NCBI GenBank assembly: GCA_030015575.1
Contig: JASDDO010000006.1
Span: 107,996,045 to 108,060,044 of the forward strand
Origin: Agapanthus africanus
Taxonomy: Eukaryota > Streptophyta > Magnoliopsida > Asparagales > Amaryllidaceae
Direction of reading: 5' to 3'
DNA: 64,000 nt
Positions 23,934 to 34,799 of the stretch are shown here, piece after piece. Every line of letters starts with the position of its first letter. Positions within the stretch are counted from its first letter, which is position 1. The translations under genes and the position numbers were made by a program. Below the pieces are notes generated by a model. The model saw only the letters and a list, made by a program, of their open reading frames with translations. It searched no databases and was not told where the DNA came from.

Positions 23934-26171
23934 TGTTAGTTTTATGTATGTCCTAGAGGCCATTACTGTACATGCGATGTATATTGTAGTGGATGCTTGG
24001 ACATATATAGGGAAGACTTTCTTCTCGACATGATAGTATGCTATCTGGTTGCACTTTATCTTAACATGTACACTTATTGTCTCTCTATTACATGTTGATA
24101 AAGCCCTTAGGATGAGTACTTGACTACCAGTATTATGATGCAGATCATACTAGTGGGAACAGGGTAGTCGGTAAGTACATCCTTTAAATGTTCCTACTTG
24201 TGGGAGTATCGAGACAGGGCATCGATACTCCAGAGTAGACTACCGTATACGCTTCTCGACCAATATGATGTCCGATGGATGATCCCATATCCATTGGTGT
24301 TTGACATCAAAGATGGTATATGGGTTCTCAGTGGAGACTGGGTACACTGGACGGACTCACCGATAACTCCTAGATGGTATTATACATATCTTCGGATAGC
24401 AGTTCTCTGGTGACACTGGTACATGTTAGTCTGTAGACCCGAGATCTTCATAGAGTCTTGTATGATTCCCACTGTGCTTTGATTTCTACAATACCATGGC
24501 CAAGAGATCGTGCAAAAAGGTGGTTTTTGGGTACAGTCTCGAGTCACATGGAGGCAATGAGCGATATGTGGGGTTTCGTCTCTCCCGGTATTGGGAGTTG
24601 ATATTGCGCTATGCTCGATTGGCCATAATAGGAAATCCCTGGCCAGGGTTGCTGAGATTTACTGGTAAGTGTTACCAGTAGTTTCTCGAACCGTTATGGA
24701 CCTTGTATCAGCATGACTTATCAGGCTATTGGGGTTTGATGTTATACCACCCCCTGGTTGTGATATGCAACGTATCATACGAAGAGACATGACTGTACGG
24801 TAGTGTTACTGATTGGATTCGCAGGATTATGAGCAGGCTTTCTTGTTGTTCTTCTGATCGCTCAATACCTAGGTGGCTGTTACATTTAGAAGACCGCTTG
24901 CGGCTTGTGGGTGTTTGATATGATCATCACCTACTGTCGGCGTATTGACAAGTCTTTAGAGTCCTGCACAGAGGTTTCCTGGTTCATGCGAAACGTAGTA
25001 GGCGCACATATATGATATGTGCGGGACCGAGATAAATGCGAGTATGTGATACCGCATTCTATTCTCGCGACTTGTAACATTGGTCGGGTATATGAGATAT
25101 ATCCGGGTTATCGGATCAAGTGTTGATTTGATAAGTTGTTTCATTTGATATTAGTTGGTTAGATGTAATATAGCCGGATTATTAAATCAAATGTTGATTT
25201 AATAATTCAATGTAGAATTATATATTTGATATATTAAATTACATTAATTTATATTAGCTCACTTAAGTATTTCTTTTTCTCACATTTGATACATTAATAT
25301 ATATATATATATATGATATATGTTAATTGTATTATTTTCTTTTTGTACACAAAATATATATGTGATATAAATTGTTGTGTCATGTTAGGTTACACTTGCA
25401 ACATGTATGTATGAGACTTATACATTGCTAGGGTTTATGTTTTAGTTTTATTTGTCATTAATTAATTCACAAAAGATAAGTAATGTGTCATGGTTGAAGC
25501 TTGGAGAAGCTTGTAGAAAACATTGACCAAGTCCACTCTTTTGTCATTGCTTAAGATATTTGTTAACCCAACTCTTAACCTTAGACTTTGGTTTATTCTC
25601 CACATGAGTTAGGCATGACACTAACTCACCATGGTTGCAATTCTAACCTCACTCTCTCATTCATTTTCTTCATCACTTGTTCTTCTTCATCAAGAGAAAA
25701 AAGTTTGCTAGTTTTTTTTTCTAAGTGATGAAATCTTGTGAGAAAAATAAAACTAAAGTGAGCCCACTTCCTACTTCATCATCCTCTACTACTTGCCATT
25801 TAGTTCAGGGTGTTTTCTTCACTAATCTCACCATTAGTGAAGAGATAGCATGAGCTAGTGTCTCCTCGACATAGATCATCTTCGGCCTCGAAGACTTCGA
25901 TGCAAGCTTGTTCCGTACATCTTGTGGAGCCTCTCTAGAGTCCGGGAGTTCATGATCGCAGTGAAGGGACTACTACACGGAGCTATTGAAGTGAAGGACC
26001 GGTCTACAAAGGTTGTATTCCTTCTTCTCTTTAGTTTGTAAAGAGTTTACAATCTAGAAAACCCTAAGTCTCTAGTTAGATCCTCGTTCGGGTTCTTTAG
26101 CTCTCTAGAAATTTTGAAATGGCATGTTCGATGCCCTAGTAAACACTGTGAGGGTGCTAAAGAACCCAACA
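23934..26171 (+). repeat. 3' LTR of element C
   Basis: Begins TGTTAG after the tract gtaagtaggagat and ends ...CCCAACA; 2238 bp. Contains an AT dinucleotide run near 25297-25315 and the twofold hairpin module at about 25105-25210. Confidence 0.9.
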
Positions 26172-26295
26172 AAACTCTCCCAGGAGTAACTCTTACTCGC
26201 ATTGGGTAACGGGATCCAACTATCTCATAGGAGGTCTCCAATCTTATTGCAAATTTCAACACTTGAAATTCCCGATAATGTTTTGCCCCAAGAAA

Positions 26296-26495
26296 CTTAT
26301 GACCTTGGATAAGTTCAACGAATCATAAGCCCTAATCAAATTTCAACACTTAAATTAAACCCATCCGCGCGACCCTTGGCTAAGGTCAATAAAGCCGCAC
26401 GACTACCCTAACTCAATCGCATCATATTCTTATGCAGATAGGCACTAATGAGCTACCGCACACTACGCCTTGGCTAAGGTCAACAAACACAGCAT
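26296..26495 (-). promoter_or_regulatory. Three-hairpin TTGRC array in leader of D
   Basis: Units at 26296-26329, about 26365-26401 and about 26461-26495. The first has the perfect outer stem CTTATGA/TCATAAG. Confidence 0.7.
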
Positions 26496-26636
26496 GAATA
26501 CTAAGTAGTACTTATCTGAAATGATGGTGGGCTACTATAGGATTTTAAGAAAACCTTTTGCTTAATGAACTTGATATCGGCATAGAATCGAGTGATTTTG
26601 AAAAGGAGTGTTTTCGAGGCTTTGGCTAGTTTCGCT

Positions 26637-26850
26637 AAAGAGGCCACTCCCGGTGAAGGGATCTCGGCTCTTTCCTTATCGAATAAGGTGCAGGATATTT
26701 CACAAATACCACTATGAAAAGAAAAAACTATTAAAGCAATCAAAAGACAAACCGAGTTTGTAGCATCTGCTAGTTTCGCTAAAGAGGTCACTCCCGGTGA
26801 AGGGATCTCGGCTCTTTCCTTATCGAATAAGGTGCTGGATATTCTACACG
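26637..26850 (-). promoter_or_regulatory. Duplicated two-hairpin module in leader of D
   Basis: Two reverse-strand copies of the module with CCTTAT-TCG-ATAAGG and the TCCC/GGGA hairpin, matching C at the same place in the leader. Confidence 0.7.
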
Positions 26851-28390
26851 GTTTACCGCTATGCAAAGCAAGAACTAGAGCTACCTGTTTTCGAGACAAG
26901 TTTCTGCAACATCATTCGGTTTATTTTCTTTCATTAATCTCATTAATGAAGTCCCATCATTTGAAGTTACCTAAGCATCACAGATAAATACAACGTACAC
27001 TTATGCCATCCGCATTCGCCTCGATGTCCCCTCGTGCACCGTTAGGTTAGGTAACTAACGGCAGAGCGGGGTAGTGCTAGCGCTGGTGTAAAACATAAGC
27101 AACGTCTATATAATATATCTCATATACTATATCCAGTATCTATCTCAACATATACAGTGATCACATCACAGATAAATCGCAGCAGAACACAACATATGAA
27201 ATATTGGATACACTAGGATTTCTGGATTTTATTTTAAGCCTGTATAAAACACGGATTCCACGGTTGTGATGAATAGCCAAACCCACATCCCTAGACCCCT
27301 ACGAGAGCAGCAAGCAACCCTACCAATTCTATAGTTAGGAGACCCGGTCTCAACTCCTTGAGATGGTCTCCCACTGGACTCTAGAACCCGGTTACTTGTG
27401 CTCCCCACCTTGGGTCTATCCTAATGCGGAAAAGTAAATAATATACAATGGTGACATCATCCTCAACCCGGAAGTGCCCCAATAAAAGAATATTACATAC
27501 AAAGAATTTTACATGAATGAAAATGAAAAACTCTCATCTCACATAAAACCCCCGGCTATTCAAAACACGACGATCCAATATAACATATCACAGCAACACA
27601 TAACATCATATGTCATCAACGTAAGTAAATATGCGTATCCCAATTGTCGTTGACATATAGCAACGAAACCGGCGATACACCACATATTACATTTACGGTC
27701 CCAGAAAAGAAAGTGAAAAGATACAACAGTTGGAAACCGCAACCACCTTAGACATCATAAACACAACGTATCAAATATTTTGGATTTCATGCCTAACCAA
27801 ATGAATTACATAGACATCACATGCCTAACAATTATAAACCCCGCATTTTATTCTCGATATTCAAAACACCTTTTAAAATCAAGTCGGGCAATTCGACAAG
27901 ATTGCCGATAACCCGATCGAATGCTCGTCGGAAACTTTGGTAGACGGCCGCACCCCCGATACCATCGACGAAATGCACTAAGGAGGAACACCGCTGCCGC
28001 GAGCACCCGAACGGATGGTTTTGGCGACGGGGTTCTCCTACAGTCACTTGGTCGGGGCTATGGGGCGTGGATATCTAATAAGGTTACCCGGCGAGTATCC
28101 GCGCATGCTACATGATTGCGACGGACTTTTGATCACATTAAAATCCCGTGGCAACCGATCAAATGAGACTAAATTGCTAGATTTATAAGATTCAAAATAG
28201 TTTTGATTCCAAGTATTGTATTCCAGCACATGATACCCGGACGACGTTAAACTTTTCGATCGACTCATCAAAGTCCCACAATTTCCCGACAGCTCAACAC
28301 TTGAGCACAGTTTTAGCAATACCCGGAATATGCCACAGTTCCTATGCACCAGCCGTAGAAGAGAAGACCCAAGCCTCACTCATGTCGCCA

Positions 28391-28431
28391 CGGAACTGCG
28401 GCATACCCTAAGGTATGACCGCGGTTCCGCG
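28391..28431 (-). promoter_or_regulatory. GC-rich dyad in leader of D
   Basis: GGAACTGCGG faces CCGCGGTTCC, and inside them CATACC faces GGTATG around a 4-base loop: a nearly continuous 16-bp stem. The inner stem sequence is unlike that of C or F although the position is the same. Confidence 0.72.
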
Positions 28432-28946
28432 ATCCAAAAGTCAAGTTAGGGTTTCATTCTTCTAGAGGGTTCATAGAATTACTTGAATGTTTTTCATAAT
28501 ACGTTAAACTTGGAAAAATGGGTTTTTGACATTCGATCGAACTTTTAAACTTCGCCTAAACAATACGTGAATAACCCGAAACATTATTAAAACTACGAAT
28601 ATGAAACACTCCGAATTGCTTAAAGTGTAAGATTACATCACATGAAAAATTAGCAAAAACAAACAACACCTGAAACATAAAAAACAAGTCACTGGAACAC
28701 AAAAAAAATTTCAGGCAATTCTGGACCAAAGTGGCCGGACCCAACATGCATGATCTCGGCCAAAATCCGGGCATACCCCCTAAATTTTTCATGGTGTTCA
28801 TGATATATCCCATATAACACTCTGTACTCGTTTAAAAAAAATTTTGACAACATTTTAAATTCGACAGAAACAACAATTTCGTGTTCCAAGTTTCGAAGTA
28901 TTTCGGTTTCGTAATCTTAACAAAATCCATCTAAATTTCTAGCATG

Positions 28947-28958
28947 GATCTGATACCA
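28947..28958 (-). other. Primer binding site of element D
   Basis: Initiator-Met type primer site on the - strand, slightly decayed, one base from the LTR start TGCAGG at 28960. Confidence 0.8.
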
Positions 28959-28959
28959 C

Positions 28960-30339
28960 TGCAGGGTTGCCAAGCGCAACAACAAGGTTTCGGGAGGCAT
29001 CATTCATGCCGTATTAAAAAATTTTCCGTTCTAGTTAACCCTAACCATAGAATCGTATACTAGAAATCCGACGGAATGCAATGTAAACTCATTACAACTA
29101 AAAGTGAACAAGGAATACAACCTTTGTAGACCAGTACTTCACTTCATTAGCTCCGTATAGTCGTCCCTCCGCTGCGATCATGAACTCCCGGACTCTAGAG
29201 AGGCTCCCATGATGAAACGAACACGCCTGTTTCGAAGTCTTCGAGGCCGAAGAGGATCTACGTCAAGGAGACACTAACCCAAGCTATCTCTTCTCTAATT
29301 GTGGAATTAGTGAAGCAAACACCCTATACTAAATGGAAAGTAGTAGAGAATAATGAAGTAGGAAGTGGGCTCACTTTAGATTTAATTTTCTCACAAGTTT
29401 TCATCATTTCTATGGAAGCTAGAAAAGCTTAAGAGGAAGAAGAAGATGAATGAACTCATCAAGTGAGAGTGAATAAATCATGAGGTTATAAATGCAACCA
29501 TGGTGAAATAATATCTTGACTAACTCCTGTAGAGAATAAACCATAGCATATGATTAAGGTTTGGGTTAATAAATATCTTAAGTTAGACAAATGAGTGGAC
29601 TTTGTCAATGATTATCAATAAGCTTCATCTAAGCTTAAACCATGACAAATTCTCACAAATTTGTTTAACTTAATAATAAATATGAAACCCTAATTAACCC
29701 TAGCATGGTATAAGTCTCATACACCCTTGTTGCATGTGTAATCTAGCATGACACAAACATGTACACAAACATACATATCACATATATACATTGTGCACAT
29801 CAAGTAAGAAAGGAAATCATAAGTGAGCAAGTATTAGTTAATGTAACTTAATATATTAAATATATAATTATACATTAAATTATTAAATCAACACTTGATT
29901 TAATAATCCGGCTAAATCACATACAACCGACTAATACCAAATGTAACAACTTATCGAATCAACACTTGATTCGATTACCCAGCTATATCGCATATAATCG
30001 ACTAATGTCACAAATCGCGAGTATAGAATACGGTATCACATATCGTATTAATCTCGGTCCCGCACATATCAATATGTGCTCCTACTCCATTTCTCTTGAG
30101 CTAGGAAACCCCTGTGTAGGGCTCTAAAGACTCGTCAATACGCCGGCAGCAGGTGATGATCATATCAAACACCCACAAGCCGCTAGCGGTCTGCTAAACG
30201 TAACGGCCACCCAGGTATTGAGCGATCAGAAGATCAACAAGCAAGCCCGCTCATACTCCTGCGAATCCAATCAGTAACACTACCATACAATCCGGTCTCT
30301 TTCTCTTATATGTCGCATATCTCGTCTAGGGGTGGTAAA
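28960..30339 (-). repeat. 5' LTR of element D, interrupted
   Basis: Related along its length, in reverse, to the LTRs of B, C and E, including the twofold hairpin module at 29879-30001. Stops at ...GGTAAA, where a G-family LTR terminus (TGTAAGTCTACGG) starts. The part from about 29239 onward recurs at 38623-39727. Confidence 0.82.
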
Positions 30340-30425
30340 TGTAAGTCTACGGTAGCGCCCCAGCCGTCATTCCGAGGCCAAACGCAGAACAAAAACATTT
30401 ATGAACTGGCACTAACGCATACATT
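30340..30425 (-). repeat. Terminus of a G-type LTR, first copy
   Basis: These 86 bases match the reverse complement of the end of the F-family LTR (compare 41800-41893), so they are the tip of a minus-strand element G inside D's LTR. F is inserted directly after. The same tip recurs at 39728-39813, where G continues on the far side of the nested F LTR. Confidence 0.75.
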
Positions 30426-32491
30426 TGTTGGATATAGTGCCCTCAAAGTCAATTATTGGATCGCAGGCACGTGATTGCAATTGTTGCAGAGGACCTATAC
30501 CGATATAACAGTCTTACTCGAGATGATAGTATGCTATCTAGTCTGTCTTCATCATCATGTAGATGTTGATAGAGCCCATAGGATTCTTGCTTGACTACCA
30601 GCAGTATGATGGCGATCATATATGTGGGAGCTGGGATCTATAAGCACAACCTTAAAGTGTCCCTAGTCGTGGGAGTTTCGAGACAAGGCATCGATACTCC
30701 GGAGTAGACTAGTGTATACAGTCGAGACCCCGACGAGGGGCGGTGGCCGGTCTCACAAGCCACTGGTCTCAGTTGGATCACCTAAGATGTATACAGGTGC
30801 TCATTGGGTTATGAGTACACCGGACAGGACTCGCCGCGAACTTGCTGGTTGGTATTATACCTAGCGTCAGATAGCAGTTCCCTGGTGACATGTGTACAGG
30901 TTAGTTCATCGACCTGAGGTCGTCATTTGTCTCGTGTGAGTTCCCACTGTGCTTTGATTTATACCCTACCACGGGTCAAAGAAGTCGTGCAAACAGGTAT
31001 TTTTTGGGTACAGTCCCGAGCCACATGGAGGCAGTGAGCAGATCGTCGGGGATTCGTCTCTCCCGGTATTGTGGGTGAGATCAAGCTGTGTTTAGGAGAG
31101 CCATTAAACGAAATCCCTGGCCAGGGTAATCGAGATTTATTGGAAGGTATTCCAGTAGTATCTCAGGGTGTTCTGGGCTGCTCTCCGACACGACTTATAC
31201 AGCTATTGGGGGCCTGACGTTTACCGGCCCCTAGGCCCTATATGCGATACTCGTAGACGAATGGACCGGACTGTACGGATATTGTCACTGTCAGGCTCAG
31301 TAGGGTCTCTGGATGTGTTCACTCGTCAGCTTCCCTTCCAATCAATACATAGGCAACCGTTACTTACAACTAGTACCTCTGACGTGCTAGTGGTTATACC
31401 CAGTGCCAGTGTATTAATGAGTCATTAGAGTCCCCCACAAACAGTTTCCCAAGTTCGGGCGAAATGTTGTAGATGCCGTATGGTTTTATGGCAGGGTTCG
31501 GAAAATGCACGTGTCATATTTCGGGCAGATAATACTGGTGGGCTTTGGTTTAAGCCGGATCCGAGTATTATACTGTGTAGATATAATATCTTTGTCTCAG
31601 TTGCATTTGTATTCAGTCGTAATACAAATGCGGGTATGTTTATACTGTTACGGGATTATCCTGAAATTCATTTCAGGATCACTTTTAGAAGTTGCCAGTT
31701 TCCAGTTTTCTATCACCCGTCTTTAACATTCGGTTAAAGACGGATTTATCTTTTCTTGATTAGTGTGGAAGGTTCTAGTAACTTCTAGATTGTGACTAGG
31801 ATGACGACTGAGCTTGTGAGTCATTGATGCATTATGTGTTCATTTAATGTTATGATGACTAGGTTAGATGATTCATGGTTTTTCATTAAATAATAATACA
31901 TGGTGGATTATGAATCATTCTCACTCATTCATTGTTATGGTCACCACTTCTCTCCTACACTCACCTCCCCCCTCTTCTTTTATTGGCCGTCCCCACCCTT
32001 GTGAGGGTGTGGGTAATTCATTTGGAAAAAGATGCAATTTTTGGTTCATGGAAATTAGAAAACTAGATGCCTCATTTCACCCGATTCCAAAAGGCAACTT
32101 CATTAACCGTTCGTCCATAGCCTTGGACGTAACGAGACAAAGTGTTCTACTCATTCTCTACATCAATCTTGGTCATCTCTTTTAGCAAACTTGATGATCG
32201 AGTTGCCTCAGTTCAGAGGCGGGAGCCCGTTTAAAGATCCGTCGACGTGGTGCCACCTGGACGACAAGACTGGAGATCGAGCGAGTTTGGATCTGCAGCA
32301 ACAAAGCGTGGGATGATGGTTGAAGACCGAAGGACTCGGATCGTTCGGTATAACATTTCTACCCACTTTACAGTTTGTTAGTTTAGCTTTAATGGCAGAT
32401 CCGGTTTATAGTATGCGATAGCGCCAGCTAAAAAGTTTTTGTTCCGCAATTGGTGTCTGTTAGACGGCCGGGGAGCTACCGTAGACATACA
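30426..32491 (+). repeat. 5' LTR of element F (2066 bp)
   Basis: TGTTGGATATAG ... CATACA, matching 38020-38622 and 39814-41893. It contains two strong hairpins: GCATTTGTATT/AATACAAATGC and, just after, ATCCTGAAAT/ATTTCAGGAT (about 31603-31682). Confidence 0.9.
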
Positions 32492-32492
32492 G

Positions 32493-32504
32493 TGGTATCA
32501 TAGC
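32493..32504 (+). other. Primer binding site of element F
   Basis: Slightly decayed initiator-Met primer site (TGGTATCA...) one base after the LTR end. Confidence 0.85.
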
Positions 32505-32700
32505 CTCACCATTAAGCTTTACTAACTTGTGCTAACGCGTTTAAAAGATCGATCGAACGGAATTTCCGAAACTACAATTTTCTACACTAAAGTTTCTGTC
32601 GATTTTAAAAGGGGTCTAAAAATAATTTTGCATATACCAGAAAATTAAGTAGGCTTTTTGAAGAAAACTTCATAAATTCGATCCTCTGTCTCAACCGTAC

Positions 32701-32749
32701 GGCCGCGGATCCGCGGCCAAAGCATGGCTTTGGCGGCGGATCCGGGGCC
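32701..32749 (+). promoter_or_regulatory. GC-rich dyad in leader of F
   Basis: Perfect 18-base palindrome at 32701-32718 (centre GGATCC), then a perfect 7-bp inner stem CCAAAGC/GCTTTGG around ATG (32717-32733), then a second GGATCC at 32738-32743. About 200 bases after the primer site. Confidence 0.75.
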
Positions 32750-33914
32750 GTCTTGGCGCTTCAGAGGGTCAAACTTCTACAGTATGTTCTACACAGTAAA
32801 TTGTGGTTTTTGGTACTGTTCTTTTGGGCCCAGATTTTGTTACTGTACAGCAGATGTACGTGGGGCCCACTTCGAGAAGTTTTGTCGTTCGAAATTTTAA
32901 ACTTGTTAGTTTACTGTATTTACATTATATCTCCGACCGGGATTGTCATTTGAGCGGTAAATTGCGTCTAATTGCTATAGCTCTTTGAGACGGATTTGCG
33001 AACGAGACATTCGCGTTGCTGTTCTGTGTTGTGCTGTGATGTTGCGGATTTGTCGTGGTGGATAGCAGTGTGCAATAGTAGTGCTATTTGGATTTATTTG
33101 TACATTTGATATTGCGGGGTAAGCGTCCAACATATGGACTGCCGTCACTGCCTGTTTGTATAATATTCTTTTGGGGCACGACCGGGATGAGGTTGGTGTA
33201 CCCGTTGTATATATTTTCATTTCTGTACTAGGTTTATCCCGCGACGGAGTGCACGGATAGCCGGATTCTGGAGGGCGACGGGTCCGTATCTCATGGCTTT
33301 GAGAGGCAGAGGGGCCTCACTCTAGAGTTGGCAGACTATTCGCCGCACTCGTAGGGGGTACAGGTTGACCCAAGGAGGGGTGCTAAAGTTACCGGATTCC
33401 GTGAAGTGCCGGGTGGTCCATTCATTTTTCTGTAGGGGGCTGCCTCGCTTCAGGTTTTGGCGGGTACTTGCCGCACCCGTAGGGGTCTAGGTTTCATTGC
33501 ACAGGCTATCAACACGACCAGGGGAACGTCGGGTTTCAGTAGCGGCTCTGTGAAACCCGGGGATCCCAGATTATCTGTATTGTTCTGTGATGCTTATTAT
33601 TTTTCTGTAATGTTGCATATTATCACGCCTGGAGCGATTATTGTATATTAGTATATATACTAGTAGATGTTGTATATGTTTTTCACCCGCGCTAGCCCCT
33701 GTCCCCGCTCTGTCGTTAGTTAAGTAACCTAACGAGTGATGACGGGACCCAGTGATGAATGCGGATGGCATATACGCACATTTTATTTTCGTTCTTTTCT
33801 GGTGTGATTGCTTGATGGGACTGCATTGATTCTTATCAATGCAAGGATAAAACAAACCTATATTTGATGTTGTTGGAACAAATTTTAAAAAGGAGTTATT
33901 ACAAAGACGTTTCC

Positions 33915-34150
33915 TTTTGTTTTGCAAAGCGGTATTCAGTTAGAATATCCTGCACCTCATTCGACGAGGCAAAGGCCGAGATCCCTTCACCGGGAGTGAC
34001 CCCTTGGGCAGAAGTTTAAGTCAGGGTAATAACTTCAATATAGTCGATTACAAGTTGCTTTGCATCGCGGTATTCAGTTGGAATATCCTGCACCTCATTC
34101 CACGAGGAAAGAGCCGAGATCCCTTCACCGGGAGTGACTTCTTTAGCAAA
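33915..34150 (+). promoter_or_regulatory. Duplicated two-hairpin module in leader of F
   Basis: Two units in which the first hairpin is closed by CCTC...GAGG where C and D have CCTT...AAGG, followed by GAGATCCCTTCACCGGGAGT in each. Confidence 0.72.
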
Positions 34151-34289
34151 AGGTTTTCGCCACTATATTTTTATAAAAAAAAGCTATCAGGTTCCATCAA
34201 CGAGATCAAGCTCATTACGTTAATGGTTTTTCGCCAAAAACCAGCCGTAATCCTCCGTCATTTCTTATGGATGGTCAGTAGTATTCAAG

Positions 34290-34497
34290 CTATGTTTGTT
34301 GGCCTACGTCAAGCCATAATGTTTCGTAGCTGCTGGGTATTCATTTGTTGCATAGATAGATGCATTAGTTTAGGACAAACGTGCAGCCTTGTTGGCCTAC
34401 GTCAAGGGCATATACGATGACCTAAATTAATCAGGACAATGACGGGTAGAACTTGACATGTGGCTTATGATTTTTTGGCCTACGTCGAGGTCATAAG
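34290..34497 (+). promoter_or_regulatory. Three-hairpin TTGRC array in leader of F
   Basis: Units at 34290-34320, 34381-34417 and 34464-34497 around TTGGCCTACGTCRAGG-like cores. The third has the perfect outer stem CTTATGA/TCATAAG. Confidence 0.75.
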
Positions 34498-34799
34498 AGC
34501 ATGGGATAAAAATTATATCGGGAGTTTCAAACATACAGGAAACTTGCAAAACTTGAGCATACCTTCTGGAGTATGATAACATGAGTGGATTCCTTCACGT
34601 TATCATGCGATGAGAGTTGGATCCCGATTCCCACTGATTAGTTGGTTTACTCTTCGGGTGATCCCGACTAATTCTTCTTTCAAGTTTGGAGGAGAATTTG
34701 AGATTACAGTGGGAGGTTTCCTAATTAGATAAAGTGATAACCATTCTGATCTAGGTTAGAGTGCACACAGAGTGTTTATTTTCTCTCTCTCTTTGGCAG

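Larger units (their letters stand above)
16733..26171 (+). mobile_element. Copia element C (Angela-like), broken, both LTRs present
   Basis: LTRs at 16733-18207 and 23934-26171 flank a primer site, leader, prot-pol remnant and polypurine tract. The LTRs differ at roughly 3-5% of compared positions by eye (nine differences in one stretch of about 250 bases), suggesting 1-2 million years. The first LTR is about 760 bp shorter than the second. At 26171 the 3' LTR ends CA and D's leader begins at once, so the B/C unit lies inside D. Many breaks in the coding part. Confidence 0.88.
26172..28946 (-). promoter_or_regulatory. Leader of element D
   Basis: Non-coding. Read from the primer side: GC-rich dyad (28391-28431), GGAGACC hairpin (27338-27371), core block (27005-27096), two CACCGGGAGTGA modules (about 26780-26850 and 26637-26705), three TTGRC hairpins (26296-26495). 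The left edge at 26172 is where the C LTR ends. Confidence 0.82.
26172..30339 (-). mobile_element. Copia element D, fragment (leader and 5' LTR part)
   Basis: Minus-strand Angela-like remnant: leader from 26172, primer site at 28947-28958, then LTR sequence from 28960 up to 30339, where a G-family LTR end begins. Element D is the host of both the B/C unit (left side) and G (right side), so its pol and other LTR should lie left of the window and the rest of this LTR right of it. It is the oldest visible layer. Confidence 0.8.
32505..34799 (+). promoter_or_regulatory. Leader of element F
   Basis: Non-coding, about 2.3 kb. Holds the GC-rich dyad (32701-32749), two adjacent copies of a stretch encoding the frame motif PRR.A...GF (33236 and 33367 onward), the core block (33681-33769), two CACCGGGAGTGA modules (about 33915-34010 and 34060-34150), three TTGRC hairpins (34290-34497) and a polypyrimidine tract ending GGCAG (34778-34799). 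Confidence 0.8.

Noticed and set aside
30340-30425. First read as the distal end of the D LTR
   Set aside because: It does not match the D/E-type LTR at that place but does match the reverse complement of the F-type LTR end, so it is the tip of element G.
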